Source: Bacillus marinisedimentorum (lineage in GTDB: Bacteria; Bacillota; Bacilli; Bacillales; Bacillaceae_O). Taken from it: a DNA stretch of 64,000 bases. The translations under genes were made by a program, and so were the position numbers. Where the stretch lies: the NCBI RefSeq assembly GCF_001644195.2, contig NZ_LWBL02000043.1, positions 1-64,000 of the forward strand, written 5' to 3'. Shown here in pieces: positions 18,047 through 27,550 of this stretch. Below the pieces are notes generated by a model. That model did no database searches. It saw only the letters and a list, made by a program, of their open reading frames with translations, and was not told where the DNA came from. How positions within the stretch are numbered: the first letter of the stretch is position 1; each line of letters opens with the position of its first letter.

Positions 18047-18923
18047 AGCCGATATCCCCCATTTCATAAATAAAAATTTCTTCAAGTGTCAGCGGCAGAA
18101 GGTCGAATACAACCGGTTTGACAGGATGGATTATGTTTTCCACCTCGTCTGCATGTCCGCGGACAATTAAAACGAGCACACTGCCCCGTTTCTCTTTATG
18201 CATAACATTCAAGCCGCTCATGATCGCCTGTTCCTGTTTTTCTGTATCAATGACAAGCTGGATTTTATGCGTATCCGCCTTCAGGTCATCAAGATCTTTT
18301 TCAATGAGGAGACGGCCTTTATGCATGATGCCGATATGATCGCAAATATCCTCGATTTCCCTGAGGTTGTGGGACGAAATGATGATTGTCATCTCCCGTT
18401 CGGCGACATCTTGAAACAGCAGGTTTTTTATCTTTTGCCGCATCACCGGGTCCAGTCCGTCGATCGGTTCGTCAAGGATGAGAACATCAGGCATGCAGGA
18501 AAACGCAAGCCAGAAGGCAACCTGGCGCTGCATCCCTTTGGAAAGGCGATGAATCTTCCGGTCAGGTTCGATGTTGAATACGTGCTTGAGCCGGTTGAAC
18601 CGATCCTCATTCCAATTCGGGTAAAAATGCCGGTAAAAGTCAGCCATTTGGGCAACATTCGATTGCGGCAAAAAGTAAAGCGCGTCAGGAATAAAAACCA
18701 TGCGCTCCTTCAACGCGCTATTCTCATACACCGGTTTCCCGCCGATTGTAATCGAACCGCTTTCCTGTTTGTATATACCGGCGATCAATTTCAGCAGGGT
18801 CGTTTTCCCGGCACCGTTCGAACCCAGCAGCCCGTAGATGGAGCCTTTTTTGACAGAAAGATTCAACTCGCCAACAGCTTCCTCTTCTTCAAACGTTTTC
18901 GTTACATTTTTCAGGTCAATCAC
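18021..18923 (-). CDS. ABC transporter ATP-binding protein (YtrB-like)
   Basis: A 300-residue ATPase with Walker A GSNGAGKTT (about residue 36), signature LSKGMQRQ, Walker B VLILDEP and the H-loop SSHNLREIED. It starts with GTG at 18923, eight bases after GGGGGGA. It sits between a GntR repressor gene (8-bp overlap) and the permease (26-bp overlap), so the three form one operon. This resembles the B. subtilis ytrABC order, in which the system responds to cell-wall-active antibiotics; that role is inferred by analogy. Confidence 0.9.
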   Translation of the reverse strand: MIDLKNVTKTFEEEEAVGELNLSVKKGSIYGLLGSNGAGKTTLLKLIAGIYKQESGSITIGGKPVYENSALKERMVFIPDALYFLPQSNVAQMADFYRHFYPNWNEDRFNRLKHVFNIEPDRKIHRLSKGMQRQVAFWLAFSCMPDVLILDEPIDGLDPVMRQKIKNLLFQDVAEREMTIIISSHNLREIEDICDHIGIMHKGRLLIEKDLDDLKADTHKIQLVIDTEKQEQAIMSGLNVMHKEKRGSVLVLIVRGHADEVENIIHPVKPVVFDLLPLTLEEIFIYEMGDIGYEIENVLL

Positions 18924-19308
18924 CAGTCAGTCCCCCCTCAGTTCCCTTCAGCGATGCTTCATGATAGAGCTCCAGCAAATCCTCCCGTTTTAAGCCGAGA
19001 TAGACGGCTTCGTCTACAAGCTTTGCAATCTCTGTTTTTAGTTCCTCAAGTTTTTCCTGATTCGGCATGATTTCCATCGGAGATACAAAGTTCCCCCGGC
19101 CCTTGACCGAATAGATGTAGCCCTGGCGCTCCAGTTCCCGATAGGCCTTTTGAATCGTATTGGGGTTTATCGTCAGCTCCCCGGAAAGCGCCCGGACCGA
19201 CGGCAGCTTTTCATCCGGCTTCAGCACCTGGTGAATGATCAGCTCTTTCACTTTATCGACGAGCTGCTCATAAATCGGTTTCCGGCTTCGGACATCCAGT
19301 TCAAACAT
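18916..19308 (-). CDS. ytrA: GntR-family repressor, YtrA subfamily
   Basis: A 130-residue regulator with an N-terminal winged helix (PIYEQLVDKVKELI...LPSVRALSGELTINPNTIQKAYRELERQGYI, residues about 10-65) and a short C-terminal dimerisation helix region, which defines the YtrA group of GntR proteins. First gene of a three-gene operon with an ABC transporter, whose first codons it overlaps. AAAGAGGGAGG precedes the ATG. A matching operator lies upstream at 19375. Confidence 0.9.
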   Translation of the reverse strand: MFELDVRSRKPIYEQLVDKVKELIIHQVLKPDEKLPSVRALSGELTINPNTIQKAYRELERQGYIYSVKGRGNFVSPMEIMPNQEKLEELKTEIAKLVDEAVYLGLKREDLLELYHEASLKGTEGGLTGD

Positions 19309-19374
19309 GTAAGCCTCCCTCTTTTCATTGGTATGTAGTGTGATGGGATGTGCATGTCATGGAAAGCTGTGTTA

Positions 19375-19399
19375 GGTGTACTATTTATAATAATACACT
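19375..19399 (-). promoter_or_regulatory. Predicted YtrA-type operator
   Basis: On the minus strand AGTGTA and TACACC are separated by exactly 13 bp, 67 bp upstream of the GntR gene. I recall the B. subtilis YtrA operator as AGTGTA-13 bp-TACACT, one base different. The rest of 19309-19614, about 300 bp, holds only the divergent promoters of this operon and proC. Confidence 0.65.
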
Positions 19400-19614
19400 T
19401 AGTATTGTATGCCGGTTTTGAACAGAAGTAAAGAAAAAGTTGGAAATTTTTTAAGTGTGCAAGTTACCAATTTACACGGCGCCGCTTACCGGCAATCAAC
19501 TTTTCATTTACTGTAAGCGGACTTTATTTCTCCCGCTGGCATTTTAGCAGCTATTTTGAAATACTTGTCTATAGTTATTGTGAGAGAAAACAATTTTGAA
19601 AAGGAAGTGGCAGC

Positions 19615-20424
19615 ATGGACAAGGAAATCGGCTTCGTAGGCTGTGGGAAAATGGCACAGGCGATGATCGCAGGAATGATAAATGATGGAATTGTTGCTTC
19701 GGATAACATTACGGCAAGCTCAAGGACACATAAAAAGCTTGCAGAAGTAAAAGAAAAACTTGGAATCAGGACGACAGTTGATAACCTGGATGTCGCCCGT
19801 ACAGCGGACTATTTATTCCTGGCGGTGCCTCCTATCGATTACGGATTGGTCATCAAGGAAATTAAAGATACGGTAAAGGAATCAGTCATTTTGATAACGG
19901 TGGCTGCGGGTGTCACGCTGCAGGATGTGGAAAAATCCTTTGCAGGCGGTGTGAAAGTGGTGCGTTCGATGCCAAATACCCCATCCCTCATCGGAGCAGG
20001 AATGAGTGCGGTATGTGCAAATGAACACGTAACGGAAAAAGAACTGGAGGAAGTGCTCGGGCTTTTCAGAAGCTTTGGTGAAGCGGCGGTTGTTGCTGAA
20101 AGCCAGATGGATGCCGTCCCGGCGGTCAGCGGTTCATCACCAGCCTATGTATATATGATGATCGAAGCGATGGCAGACGGCGGTGTAAAGCAAGGGCTGG
20201 CCCGCGATCAGGCATACCGTCTTGCTGCTCAGGCGGTGATGGGTGCCGCACAGATGGTTCTTGAAACAGGTAAGCATCCGGGTGAATTGAAGGATCAGGT
20301 TTGTTCACCCGGCGGTGCAACGATTGCGGCTGTTGCCGAGCTTGAGCAGCGTCAATTCCGAGGGGCGGTGCTGGCAGCGATGGATGCATGTACGAAACGG
20401 GTAAAGGAACTTGGCGCGGACTGA
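19615..20424 (+). CDS. proC: Pyrroline-5-carboxylate reductase
   Basis: A 269-residue NAD(P)H-dependent enzyme that makes the last step of proline synthesis. The N-terminal Rossmann motif is IGFVGCGKMAQAM (residues 5-17), and the C-terminal signature PAVSGSSPAYVYMMIEAMADGGVK plus CSPGGATIAA is intact. ATG 19615 follows GGAAG. It is monocistronic. Proline is also an osmoprotectant, which fits the presence of ectD, but nothing here shows osmotic control. Bacilli often carry two or three ProC paralogues (ProG, ProH, ProI); I cannot assign which. Confidence 0.94.
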   Translation: MDKEIGFVGCGKMAQAMIAGMINDGIVASDNITASSRTHKKLAEVKEKLGIRTTVDNLDVARTADYLFLAVPPIDYGLVIKEIKDTVKESVILITVAAGVTLQDVEKSFAGGVKVVRSMPNTPSLIGAGMSAVCANEHVTEKELEEVLGLFRSFGEAAVVAESQMDAVPAVSGSSPAYVYMMIEAMADGGVKQGLARDQAYRLAAQAVMGAAQMVLETGKHPGELKDQVCSPGGATIAAVAELEQRQFRGAVLAAMDACTKRVKELGAD

Positions 20425-20465
20425 ATAAAGAGAAGCCGGTTTGTCAGGGGATCAGATTGCCGTGC

Positions 20466-20493
20466 AAAAAAAGCCCGTTTGGCAGCCGGCTTT
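20466..20493 (-). terminator. Rho-independent terminator of the germinant-receptor operon
   Basis: On the minus strand AAAGCC...GGCTTT encloses a C/G-rich loop and is followed by TTTTTT. It may also end proC transcription, since the plus strand shows a short T-run. Confidence 0.7.
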
Positions 20494-20509
20494 TCCAGGT
20501 GACTTGCTA

Positions 20510-21631
20510 TTATGATATCGGACCTTGGGCGGGCTGCTTATTTTTTTGTTTCTTTTTAACGAAGGTAATGATTCCCATTACTGCCGGGAGGATGAGACCG
20601 AAGACCAATTTATAAGAAAGGGTGGAAGCCACCACTGATTGGAAGTAGGCGAAATTTGGATAAACGATTATTGACGTGACCCACACAATAATCCCTATGG
20701 GAAAAATAAGCAGATTGCTGCTTTTGAGCCCTGTAAGATAATTAACTCCTTTAACTGTAATATGGAAACAAACAATGAGCTTGAAGAATAATGTTATGAT
20801 CCAAATCGCCGCCAGCAACACCTCCACACGCTCCAGGAAATCCCCGATGCTAACCTTTTTAGCGAGAATGAAACTTGGGTACAGTACCGTTTCTGCAAAG
20901 GCAGATCCGAGTACAAGCGTGATAAAGAGAGGGTTAATAATCAAGATGAATCCTCCGGCGATTCCTCCTATCATAAATGCTTTTCCTGCTTCTTCAGGTG
21001 AATAAACAAAAGGAAATAAGGCCAGCAGCAGGAACATTTCGATATAGGGGAATTGCAATACTGCCAATGAACCTTCGAAAATCGCAAGGGCCCCTTCTCC
21101 ATTGACAGGTGTTAAATTGCTGAAATCAATATCGGGAAGCAGGACCAACATAAAGATGATAATTAATAGAAGCAGGGAGGGGAGAAGGGCTTCTGCCGCC
21201 CGTGAATAGGATTCAAGCCCAAGTACGGCTGCATAGAGCACCGGTACCAGGAAAAGTGCATGAATATATTCTTTCGGTGTTTCAATCATAATTTGTGAAA
21301 CGATGAAATCGCCCAGATTGCTCAAAACCTGCGCTGATAGCAGGAAAACAAAGAACAGATACATTCCTGTAATCACTTTCCCTAAAAATTTGCCGAAAAT
21401 CTCATCAATAAATTCAAAAAACGTTTTGCCCGGATATGATTTTCCGATATAAATATAAAGAGCTATTACAGCCAATCCCATCAATACCCCGGCAACAGCG
21501 GCAATCCATGCATCCTGTTTGGCTGCCTTGATAAGCGGGAGCGGGGTAAGTAGAATGGAACTGCCCGTCACAAACATGAAGACGAGCAGCGTGAACTGGA
21601 AGGGCGAAATATGTATTCGATTCGGTTCCAT
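20510..21631 (-). CDS. Spore germinant receptor B subunit (GerAB/GerKB family permease)
   Basis: A 373-residue integral membrane protein with about ten hydrophobic segments, homologous to the APC-superfamily B subunits that bind the germinant in the spore inner membrane. Last gene of an A-C-D-B operon. It begins one base after the D gene stop, with GGGGGG as ribosome site. Which germinant is recognised cannot be read from the sequence. Confidence 0.9.
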   Translation of the reverse strand: MEPNRIHISPFQFTLLVFMFVTGSSILLTPLPLIKAAKQDAWIAAVAGVLMGLAVIALYIYIGKSYPGKTFFEFIDEIFGKFLGKVITGMYLFFVFLLSAQVLSNLGDFIVSQIMIETPKEYIHALFLVPVLYAAVLGLESYSRAAEALLPSLLLLIIIFMLVLLPDIDFSNLTPVNGEGALAIFEGSLAVLQFPYIEMFLLLALFPFVYSPEEAGKAFMIGGIAGGFILIINPLFITLVLGSAFAETVLYPSFILAKKVSIGDFLERVEVLLAAIWIITLFFKLIVCFHITVKGVNYLTGLKSSNLLIFPIGIIVWVTSIIVYPNFAYFQSVVASTLSYKLVFGLILPAVMGIITFVKKKQKNKQPAQGPIS

Positions 21632-21632
21632 T

Positions 21633-21878
21633 TTAACCCCCCTTTATGTTCATGAGTTTTAAGAGCCTTTTAGTTACAGGTCCGAAGAAAACGACAATCA
21701 CATCAGCCGGATTTGGGATTTTTATATCAAAGGCCCGCATTGTCACAAGCCCTAAAGCGAAAAAAAGGAGGGTATAGTATATAATCAGCTCTTTTTTTTG
21801 TTTACTCCTGACGAGTGGTTTGGTGACTTTGTAACTTACCAGCACGGCCAGGATGATAATGATAATGAGATCGACCAA
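21633..21878 (-). CDS. Small two-helix membrane protein, germinant-receptor D-type subunit
   Basis: An 81-residue protein with two hydrophobic segments (residues 3-13 and about 32-48) separated by a basic loop. Similar small 2TM D subunits are encoded inside gerA-type operons of several bacilli and modulate receptor activity. The start is TTG at 21878, eight bases after GGAGGAGGG; the gene follows gerC by two bases. The assignment rests on size, topology and position. Confidence 0.75.
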   Translation of the reverse strand: MVDLIIIIILAVLVSYKVTKPLVRSKQKKELIIYYTLLFFALGLVTMRAFDIKIPNPADVIVVFFGPVTKRLLKLMNIKGG

Positions 21879-21880
21879 GA

Positions 21881-23092
21881 CTATTGCCCTCCTCCGCTTG
21901 CGGGTGGCTTGCCGGTGGCTCCGATATGTTGGATGCTTGCATTTACGTTCACTGTTATCTTTGTTTCAGGGTAAATTTCTTCCCACTTTTGTTTGTTTTT
22001 TTTCCAGTACTTGGGGTTGTATTTGTGGACAGCTTCTCCGATTCCGATGATATCTGTCTTTTTCTTCGTTTGGACAATTTCAATCAGATGTTCAATTATT
22101 TTTTTAGTATGCTTTTCAAATTGTTTCTCCAGTTTTTCCAGTTCCTTATTGTCTGTTAAATCCTTCTCGCACTCGACATTTGCGACATTCCCCTTAATAT
22201 CAACATTGATGACTGCCTCAGGGACATTATCTTTGATTTCGGTTTTGATCTTGGTGTTATTCTCGAGGACTTCAATTGAAATGATTCCTTTCCCTTCGTC
22301 ATTGCATTTGATTTGTTCGGAGGTGCTTTTGACGTTGCCCTGCGTATAGTTGTATGCCTTGCTATCCTCTGCCTCCAACCACCCAATCAGCCGGTCTTCT
22401 TTAAAAATGCCAAGCTCATTGATAAGCAACTTGGATGAAAGATTCGATTGTTCAAGGCTGCTTAACGTTTCCCCCTCTTCTGGATCTCCTTCGACCAATA
22501 TACCTGATAAAGCAAGTTCTTTTCCGTCCGACACCAGATCCCCGACCACTTCATCGAGTGTGTATATCGTGCCGACTCCGTTATTTTTACTGGATGCCTC
22601 AAGCATTCCGGTAATTTTGAGGGCCGGAACCTCTTCAAGTGAAGTGAGAATGTTCATGGCAGTTTCAGCTCTCTGGTTTTCAGATGTAATCAATAGATAG
22701 TAATCCTGGCGGAATTCATGATCCCTCAACATCGGATCAAGAGGCCTGGTTATTCCTTCCCGGGCCAACTCTTCGCCGATCACCACCACCTGGACATGGG
22801 TGAAGTACATTTTTCTGGGAGCTTCCCTGGTAAGATTCCTCCAGGCATCGAATAAAGTCTTTCCTTCACCGATGAACGTCTGGACATTTGTCCTTGAGTC
22901 TCCGCCTGCCTCTTTGCCGGCAACTTTGCCCGGGTTAATGATTTGCGCGGTAAACTTGTACCCTTCATCTTGTTTATCGATTCCAATGGCCACACCAATA
23001 GCCAGTTCATTCAATTCCCGTCGATTCCAGCATCCGGTCAGGAAGACGGCAGCTGCCAAAATGATCAGAATTATTTTTCGATATCGGGTCAT
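21881..23092 (-). CDS. Spore germinant receptor C subunit (GerAC/GerKC lipoprotein)
   Basis: A 403-residue lipoprotein. The signal ends in the lipobox LTGC (Cys at residue 21), followed by WNRRELNELAIGVAIGID, the conserved N-terminus of GerAC proteins. It is anchored on the outer face of the spore inner membrane and completes the A-B-C receptor. AGGAGGTGG precedes ATG 23092; the gene starts 24 bp after the A gene. Confidence 0.92.
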   Translation of the reverse strand: MTRYRKIILIILAAAVFLTGCWNRRELNELAIGVAIGIDKQDEGYKFTAQIINPGKVAGKEAGGDSRTNVQTFIGEGKTLFDAWRNLTREAPRKMYFTHVQVVVIGEELAREGITRPLDPMLRDHEFRQDYYLLITSENQRAETAMNILTSLEEVPALKITGMLEASSKNNGVGTIYTLDEVVGDLVSDGKELALSGILVEGDPEEGETLSSLEQSNLSSKLLINELGIFKEDRLIGWLEAEDSKAYNYTQGNVKSTSEQIKCNDEGKGIISIEVLENNTKIKTEIKDNVPEAVINVDIKGNVANVECEKDLTDNKELEKLEKQFEKHTKKIIEHLIEIVQTKKKTDIIGIGEAVHKYNPKYWKKNKQKWEEIYPETKITVNVNASIQHIGATGKPPASGGGQ

Positions 23093-23116
23093 TTATATGC
23101 CACCTCCTGAAACGGT

Positions 23117-24691
23117 CTATTCTTTATTCGTCTTTTCATTTACTTGCAGCCGTGTCTTATTTTCCTGGCTGACAAGCCTTGGCCTGGTTCGCAGGAACTT
23201 AAGCGGCAAGTGAAGAACTGTATCCTTCTGGTCAGTCATGTTAAAAGGTGCGAGCGGTGTCAGGTAAGGTACACCGAACGAACGCAACCCTGACAAGTGC
23301 AGCACGAGGAGGAAAATTCCGACTGCAATCCCGAACAGGCCAAATGAAGCGGCAAGGAACATGAAACCGAAACGAAGCGCGCGGATGCTGATTGCCAGGT
23401 TGTATGCCGGGAAAACGAATGATGCGATAGCTGTTATGGAGACGACGATAACCATAGCAGGGGTGACGAGTCCCGCCTCAACCGCAGCCTGGCCGATGAC
23501 AAGAGCACCGACAATGGAAATCGCCTGGCCGACTGCTCTCGGCATCCGGACTCCGGCCTCCCGGAGAATTTCAAACGTGAGTTCCATCAATAGCGCTTCG
23601 ACAAAAGCAGGAAACGGCACACCTTCACGCTGGGCAGCGAAGTTGATGATAAGCTGTGTCGGAAGAAGTTCCTGGTGGAATGTTTTAACTGCGACAAATA
23701 TCGATGGGCTCAAAAGCGCCAGGAAAAACGCCAGGAAACGCAGCATACGCATGAGCCCAAAATCCGACCGCTGATAATAGTCTTCTGCAGCTTGCAAAAA
23801 TTGCGGGAACAGGGCCGGAACGAGCAGCACATATGGTGTTCCTTCCACAAGAATTGCGACCCGTCCTTCGAGCAATCCGGAAGTGACGACATCCGGCCGT
23901 TCAGAGTTAAAAATGGTCGGGAACGGCGAAAATGTACTGTCCTGGATCAGTTCTTCAATATTCGCACTTTCAATAATACCGTCGATATCAATTTTATCGA
24001 TCCTGTTTTGTACTTCCTCAACGATCTTTTCGTTCGCAATCCCGTCAATATACATAATGGAGATTTTAGTCTTCGTATATCGTCCGACCACCTTCATATC
24101 GCTTCTCAAGTGTGGGGTTTTCAGCCGTTTTCGGACCAGGCTTTTATTCGTGATCAGGCTTTCAGTGAACCCTTCATGGGGCCCCCGGACAACATTCTGG
24201 GACTTGGGTTCACTGATGGCCCGCTCGGGAAGGTTTATTGTCGTTACACAAAGAGCTTTATTTAAATGGTTCAGCATCAGAACCGTATTTCCGCTGAGAA
24301 GTGAAGAAAGGAGCTGGCCGAACTTTGTGACATACTCAAAGTTCCCGCCGATTGTCAGCGCTTCTTCGATATATTCGAATGAATCGCCGGAATGATCTAT
24401 GTGAGGTTTTGATGCAAGAGGCTCGATAACGAACTTCGAGACTTTTTCAGCATCTGCCAGTCCTTTGATATACAGCACATTCACATAAGGCTGTTCCGGA
24501 AGGCCGATTTCAATTTTCCTTATGATTAAGTCACCGGTATGGCCCAGGCTTTCTTTTATGAAAGAAAGGTTTTCATCCATTGATTCGCTGAGGAGGCCAT
24601 AGTCCGTTCCGCTCAGATCGTCGATTTCTGTAATAGGGTCTTCACGGGGATAGTTTTCATTTTGTTGCATCTTCTTTTTGAAAAAGCCCAT
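23117..24691 (-). CDS. Spore germinant receptor A subunit (GerAA/GerKA family)
   Basis: A 524-residue protein with a large soluble N-terminal domain (about residues 1-290), then about five membrane segments (the LALLSPSIFVAVKTFHQE region and onward). It is the A subunit of a nutrient germinant receptor. I start at ATG 24691 (MGFFKKK), preceded by AAAGAGG. An open frame extends far upstream but contains no better start. First gene of the operon. A TATACT-like element upstream near 24735 could be part of a forespore promoter but no matching -35 is clear. Confidence 0.9.
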   Translation of the reverse strand: MGFFKKKMQQNENYPREDPITEIDDLSGTDYGLLSESMDENLSFIKESLGHTGDLIIRKIEIGLPEQPYVNVLYIKGLADAEKVSKFVIEPLASKPHIDHSGDSFEYIEEALTIGGNFEYVTKFGQLLSSLLSGNTVLMLNHLNKALCVTTINLPERAISEPKSQNVVRGPHEGFTESLITNKSLVRKRLKTPHLRSDMKVVGRYTKTKISIMYIDGIANEKIVEEVQNRIDKIDIDGIIESANIEELIQDSTFSPFPTIFNSERPDVVTSGLLEGRVAILVEGTPYVLLVPALFPQFLQAAEDYYQRSDFGLMRMLRFLAFFLALLSPSIFVAVKTFHQELLPTQLIINFAAQREGVPFPAFVEALLMELTFEILREAGVRMPRAVGQAISIVGALVIGQAAVEAGLVTPAMVIVVSITAIASFVFPAYNLAISIRALRFGFMFLAASFGLFGIAVGIFLLVLHLSGLRSFGVPYLTPLAPFNMTDQKDTVLHLPLKFLRTRPRLVSQENKTRLQVNEKTNKE

Positions 24692-24892
24692 GGGACGCGA
24701 ACCTCTTTCCTCTCTTTTTATGTAATGTTTGAGTATACAGGCATTAATATGCATGCCAGCCAGTTTTTGAAAAAAGGCCAGCTTAGGTTCTTCAGTAAAA
24801 ACAACAAGTATAAAAAATGGCGGCTTTAACGGTATAATGGATTTCAAGAAGAGGAGCGCATTCAGCTGGCCCAAAACGACAGGGGGAGTTAG

Positions 24893-25387
24893 ATGAAAAG
24901 GGGCTATGGAATATATCAATCACCGATCGGCCCGATTTTAGTTGTGGCAGATGAAGTTGGGGTAAAACGCATCGAACTATTCGAAGAAGACTGGCAGGTC
25001 TATCTGGACCGCCATCCGGAGCTTGAAGAAGACAGCAAGCTGTGTGAAGCGGCCATCATGCAGCTTGATGAATATTTTCAGGGGAAAAGAGTCACCTTCA
25101 CGGTTCCGCTTTCCATCGAAGCGACCCCGTTCAGACAACAAGTTTGGCATGCACTCGAACAAATCCCATATGGTGAGACGAGAAGCTATGCGGATATTGC
25201 CGAAGCCATCGGGAAACCGAAAGCAGTGAGAGCAGTCGGACAGGCAAACCGTGCCAATGCATTGCCGATCATCATTCCGTGCCATCGCGTGATCGGCAAG
25301 AATGGCAGCCTCGTTGGTTATGCGGGCAGCCGCACGGGGGTGAAGGAAGAGCTGTTGGCGCTGGAGCGTGGGAATTCCGTTACGTGA
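24893..25387 (+). CDS. ogt: Methylated-DNA--protein-cysteine methyltransferase
   Basis: A 164-residue suicide enzyme that removes methyl groups from O6-methylguanine by transfer to its own cysteine. The active site IPCHRV is intact with Cys130; the helix-turn-helix region (PYGETRSYADIAEAIGKPKAVRAVGQANRANALP) is complete. ATG 24893 lies five bases after GGGGGAG. It is divergent from the germinant-receptor operon and shares a terminator hairpin with the convergent protease gene. Confidence 0.94.
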   Translation: MKRGYGIYQSPIGPILVVADEVGVKRIELFEEDWQVYLDRHPELEEDSKLCEAAIMQLDEYFQGKRVTFTVPLSIEATPFRQQVWHALEQIPYGETRSYADIAEAIGKPKAVRAVGQANRANALPIIIPCHRVIGKNGSLVGYAGSRTGVKEELLALERGNSVT

Positions 25388-25407
25388 TAGAAAAGGATTG
25401 GAATAAA

Positions 25408-25440
25408 AAAAGGAGACGAATGATGCGTCTCCTTTTATTT
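25408..25440. terminator. Bidirectional terminator between ogt and the protease gene
   Basis: An 11-bp stem (AAAAGGAGACG at 25408-25418, complement at 25426-25436) flanked by A-run and T-run on both sides, so it can act for both convergent genes. It overlaps the stop codon of the protease gene. Confidence 0.88.
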
Positions 25441-27384
25441 CACAGTGAACCTTACGATGACAGGGAATTTCAGGTTTCTGCCGTTTGGTGCTTTAATCGT
25501 TTTATCAACATAGAGAAAATAAGTTCCGCCTGAAACATATCCTTGAGGCGGCGCTTTTACGGTAATGCTTTCGCCATCCGGGTTAAGAGAAGCAGAAAGG
25601 CCGTTGACAAAAGATCCATTTCGGCGGATAAACACATTCCGGTCAGAAATGGTTGCTGCGTCTATATCGCGTGTAAATGTGATGAGGAAACTTTTATTTC
25701 GATCGACATTCAGCAAAGACTGGAACTCAACTAGCCCGAGAGCATTTTGCAGATTGTTAAGCTGCAATGTCAGGCCAGCCTTTTCTTCTGCCTCAGGCAG
25801 CAGGCTTATGACATGGCGTGCAGTATCGTAATCCCACAGCTTGCGGGTCTCATCAGCAAGGGCAAGGCTGTTGACAGCACGTTCGATTGTATCGAGCAAT
25901 TCTTCATCGGAAGGCTGCTGATCCATATTTTTGTATTGGGCCATTCCGTATCCATACCAGGTATCTCTTCCAGGCGCTCCAAGGTCTTTGGCATATCCGG
26001 TAAGCTCACTCCGAAGCTGCTGACTCGACTTGCCGGGATATTTTTGTTTTAAAACAGCCATTATTCCCGAAATATGCGGTGCAGCCTGGGAAGTGCCGCT
26101 TGTGGATGCATACCGGCTGTTAAGGTAAGTACTGACGACATTTACACCGGGAGCCGTAAATTCGACTTCAGCTCCCGTTGAAGAAAAGGAACCTCTATTA
26201 AATGAACGGTCTACGGCTGAAACAGCAATCACACTATTATATGCGGCAGGATAAGTAACCGTATTCCCGGTTCCGGAAGCATCGCCGGTGTTTCCGCTTG
26301 CTGACACAAGGATGATTCCCTGCTGATTCGCTTTGTCAACAAGATCCCGGAATACACGGGCATCCGTATCTGTACCCAGGCTTAAATTGATGATATCCAT
26401 TTTATTTGCAATCGACCAATCGATGCCTTCAAGGATATCAAGCAAATTCCCTTCACCCTGCTTGTCCAGAGCTTTGACAGCATACAGTTTTACGCCGGGC
26501 GCCACACCTGCAATGCCTGTGTTGTTTCGCCTGGCACCGATTATTCCGGCTACATGGGTGCCATGTCCGTGGTCATCGGTCCATTTGGCCGTATAGCTTA
26601 CAGTTGAGACACCGCCGGCAATAGATAAATCAGGGTGCTGGGCAATGCCTGAGTCTATGACAGCAACTTTTATCCCGGAGCCATCAAAGCCTTCATCCCA
26701 GGCAGCTGGTGTCTTAACGGCCTGCAGGCTCCACTCCGATTCTTCCGGCGGTACAGTGCCGCCTGTACTGCTCGCATGTAGTTTGGTTTGATCGATTGTC
26801 TCAAACGGCGTACTTACCAATTCTACAGAAGTATTGACATCTATATAATCGATATCGGGATCAATGGAAAACCTGTCGATTTCCTTTTGCGTCAATGCTA
26901 CGGTAACAGCTTGAAGCGACTTGAATTGATGGATTGGTTCCCTGCCGTCTTGGAGCAGTTTATTCAGTCCCTGTTCATTGTTATAAACAGCCACAACTTC
27001 TAGTTTTACAGGCTGATGTGCCGCAGCGGCAGCTGATTCGTTTTCAGCGTTTTTGCTGTTCTCCGGGTCAGGTTCTCCGGTTGTTTCCACGGCAGCAGCT
27101 ATACTTGATGAACGACTGGAATGATCTGTTTCTTGGATCTCATCATGTGAAAGAGCGGATGTTTGTTTTGCAGTCCGGGGTTCTTTCTGCACAGTTTGCT
27201 GAGAACCGCGAAAGCTTTCTGCGGTTGTTTCCAGATGGCGGGTAACAATCTGCTTACCCGGGGCATAGGAAACTGGTTTCTTATCTGGCGACGGGCCGGT
27301 GAAGACGAGTCCGGAAACGATCAGTCCGGCAAATAATAAAACCAGAAAAGAAAAAACCGTCAATTTATGCAATGAAGTAAACAA
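25435..27384 (-). CDS. Secreted or membrane-anchored subtilisin-like serine protease (S8)
   Basis: A 649-residue S8 protease. Residues 9-30 are a signal peptide or anchor. A Ser/Thr/Glu-rich linker (about 45-125) and an inhibitor_I9-like propeptide (about 127-190) precede the catalytic domain. The catalytic triad is Asp244 (VIDSG), His274 (HGTHVAG) and Ser432 (GTSQAAP), with oxyanion Asn364. After residue ~475 a C-terminal extension of ~170 residues contains an Ig-like or SLAP-like domain whose function I cannot name. There is no nearby operon partner. The ATG at 27384 is preceded by GAGAGGA. Confidence 0.9.
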   Translation of the reverse strand: MFTSLHKLTVFSFLVLLFAGLIVSGLVFTGPSPDKKPVSYAPGKQIVTRHLETTAESFRGSQQTVQKEPRTAKQTSALSHDEIQETDHSSRSSSIAAAVETTGEPDPENSKNAENESAAAAAHQPVKLEVVAVYNNEQGLNKLLQDGREPIHQFKSLQAVTVALTQKEIDRFSIDPDIDYIDVNTSVELVSTPFETIDQTKLHASSTGGTVPPEESEWSLQAVKTPAAWDEGFDGSGIKVAVIDSGIAQHPDLSIAGGVSTVSYTAKWTDDHGHGTHVAGIIGARRNNTGIAGVAPGVKLYAVKALDKQGEGNLLDILEGIDWSIANKMDIINLSLGTDTDARVFRDLVDKANQQGIILVSASGNTGDASGTGNTVTYPAAYNSVIAVSAVDRSFNRGSFSSTGAEVEFTAPGVNVVSTYLNSRYASTSGTSQAAPHISGIMAVLKQKYPGKSSQQLRSELTGYAKDLGAPGRDTWYGYGMAQYKNMDQQPSDEELLDTIERAVNSLALADETRKLWDYDTARHVISLLPEAEEKAGLTLQLNNLQNALGLVEFQSLLNVDRNKSFLITFTRDIDAATISDRNVFIRRNGSFVNGLSASLNPDGESITVKAPPQGYVSGGTYFLYVDKTIKAPNGRNLKFPVIVRFTVK

Positions 27385-27550
27385 AAAATCAATCCTCTCT
27401 TGAACAACAGTGTATGATTAGGAAAGAAACGATATAAACAAAGATTAGAGCTTGTTTTCATTATAAAACGGCTGGCAAATAACGGGTAGTGTTTTTGACA
27501 ACAAACGGGTAATAATGGTATATATTGAGTGTTTTTCAGGAGGGATAACA

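Noticed and set aside
24720-24760. Sigma-G promoter for the germinant receptor operon
   Set aside because: A GTATACT-like -10 is present, but no TGAATA-like -35 at the right distance.
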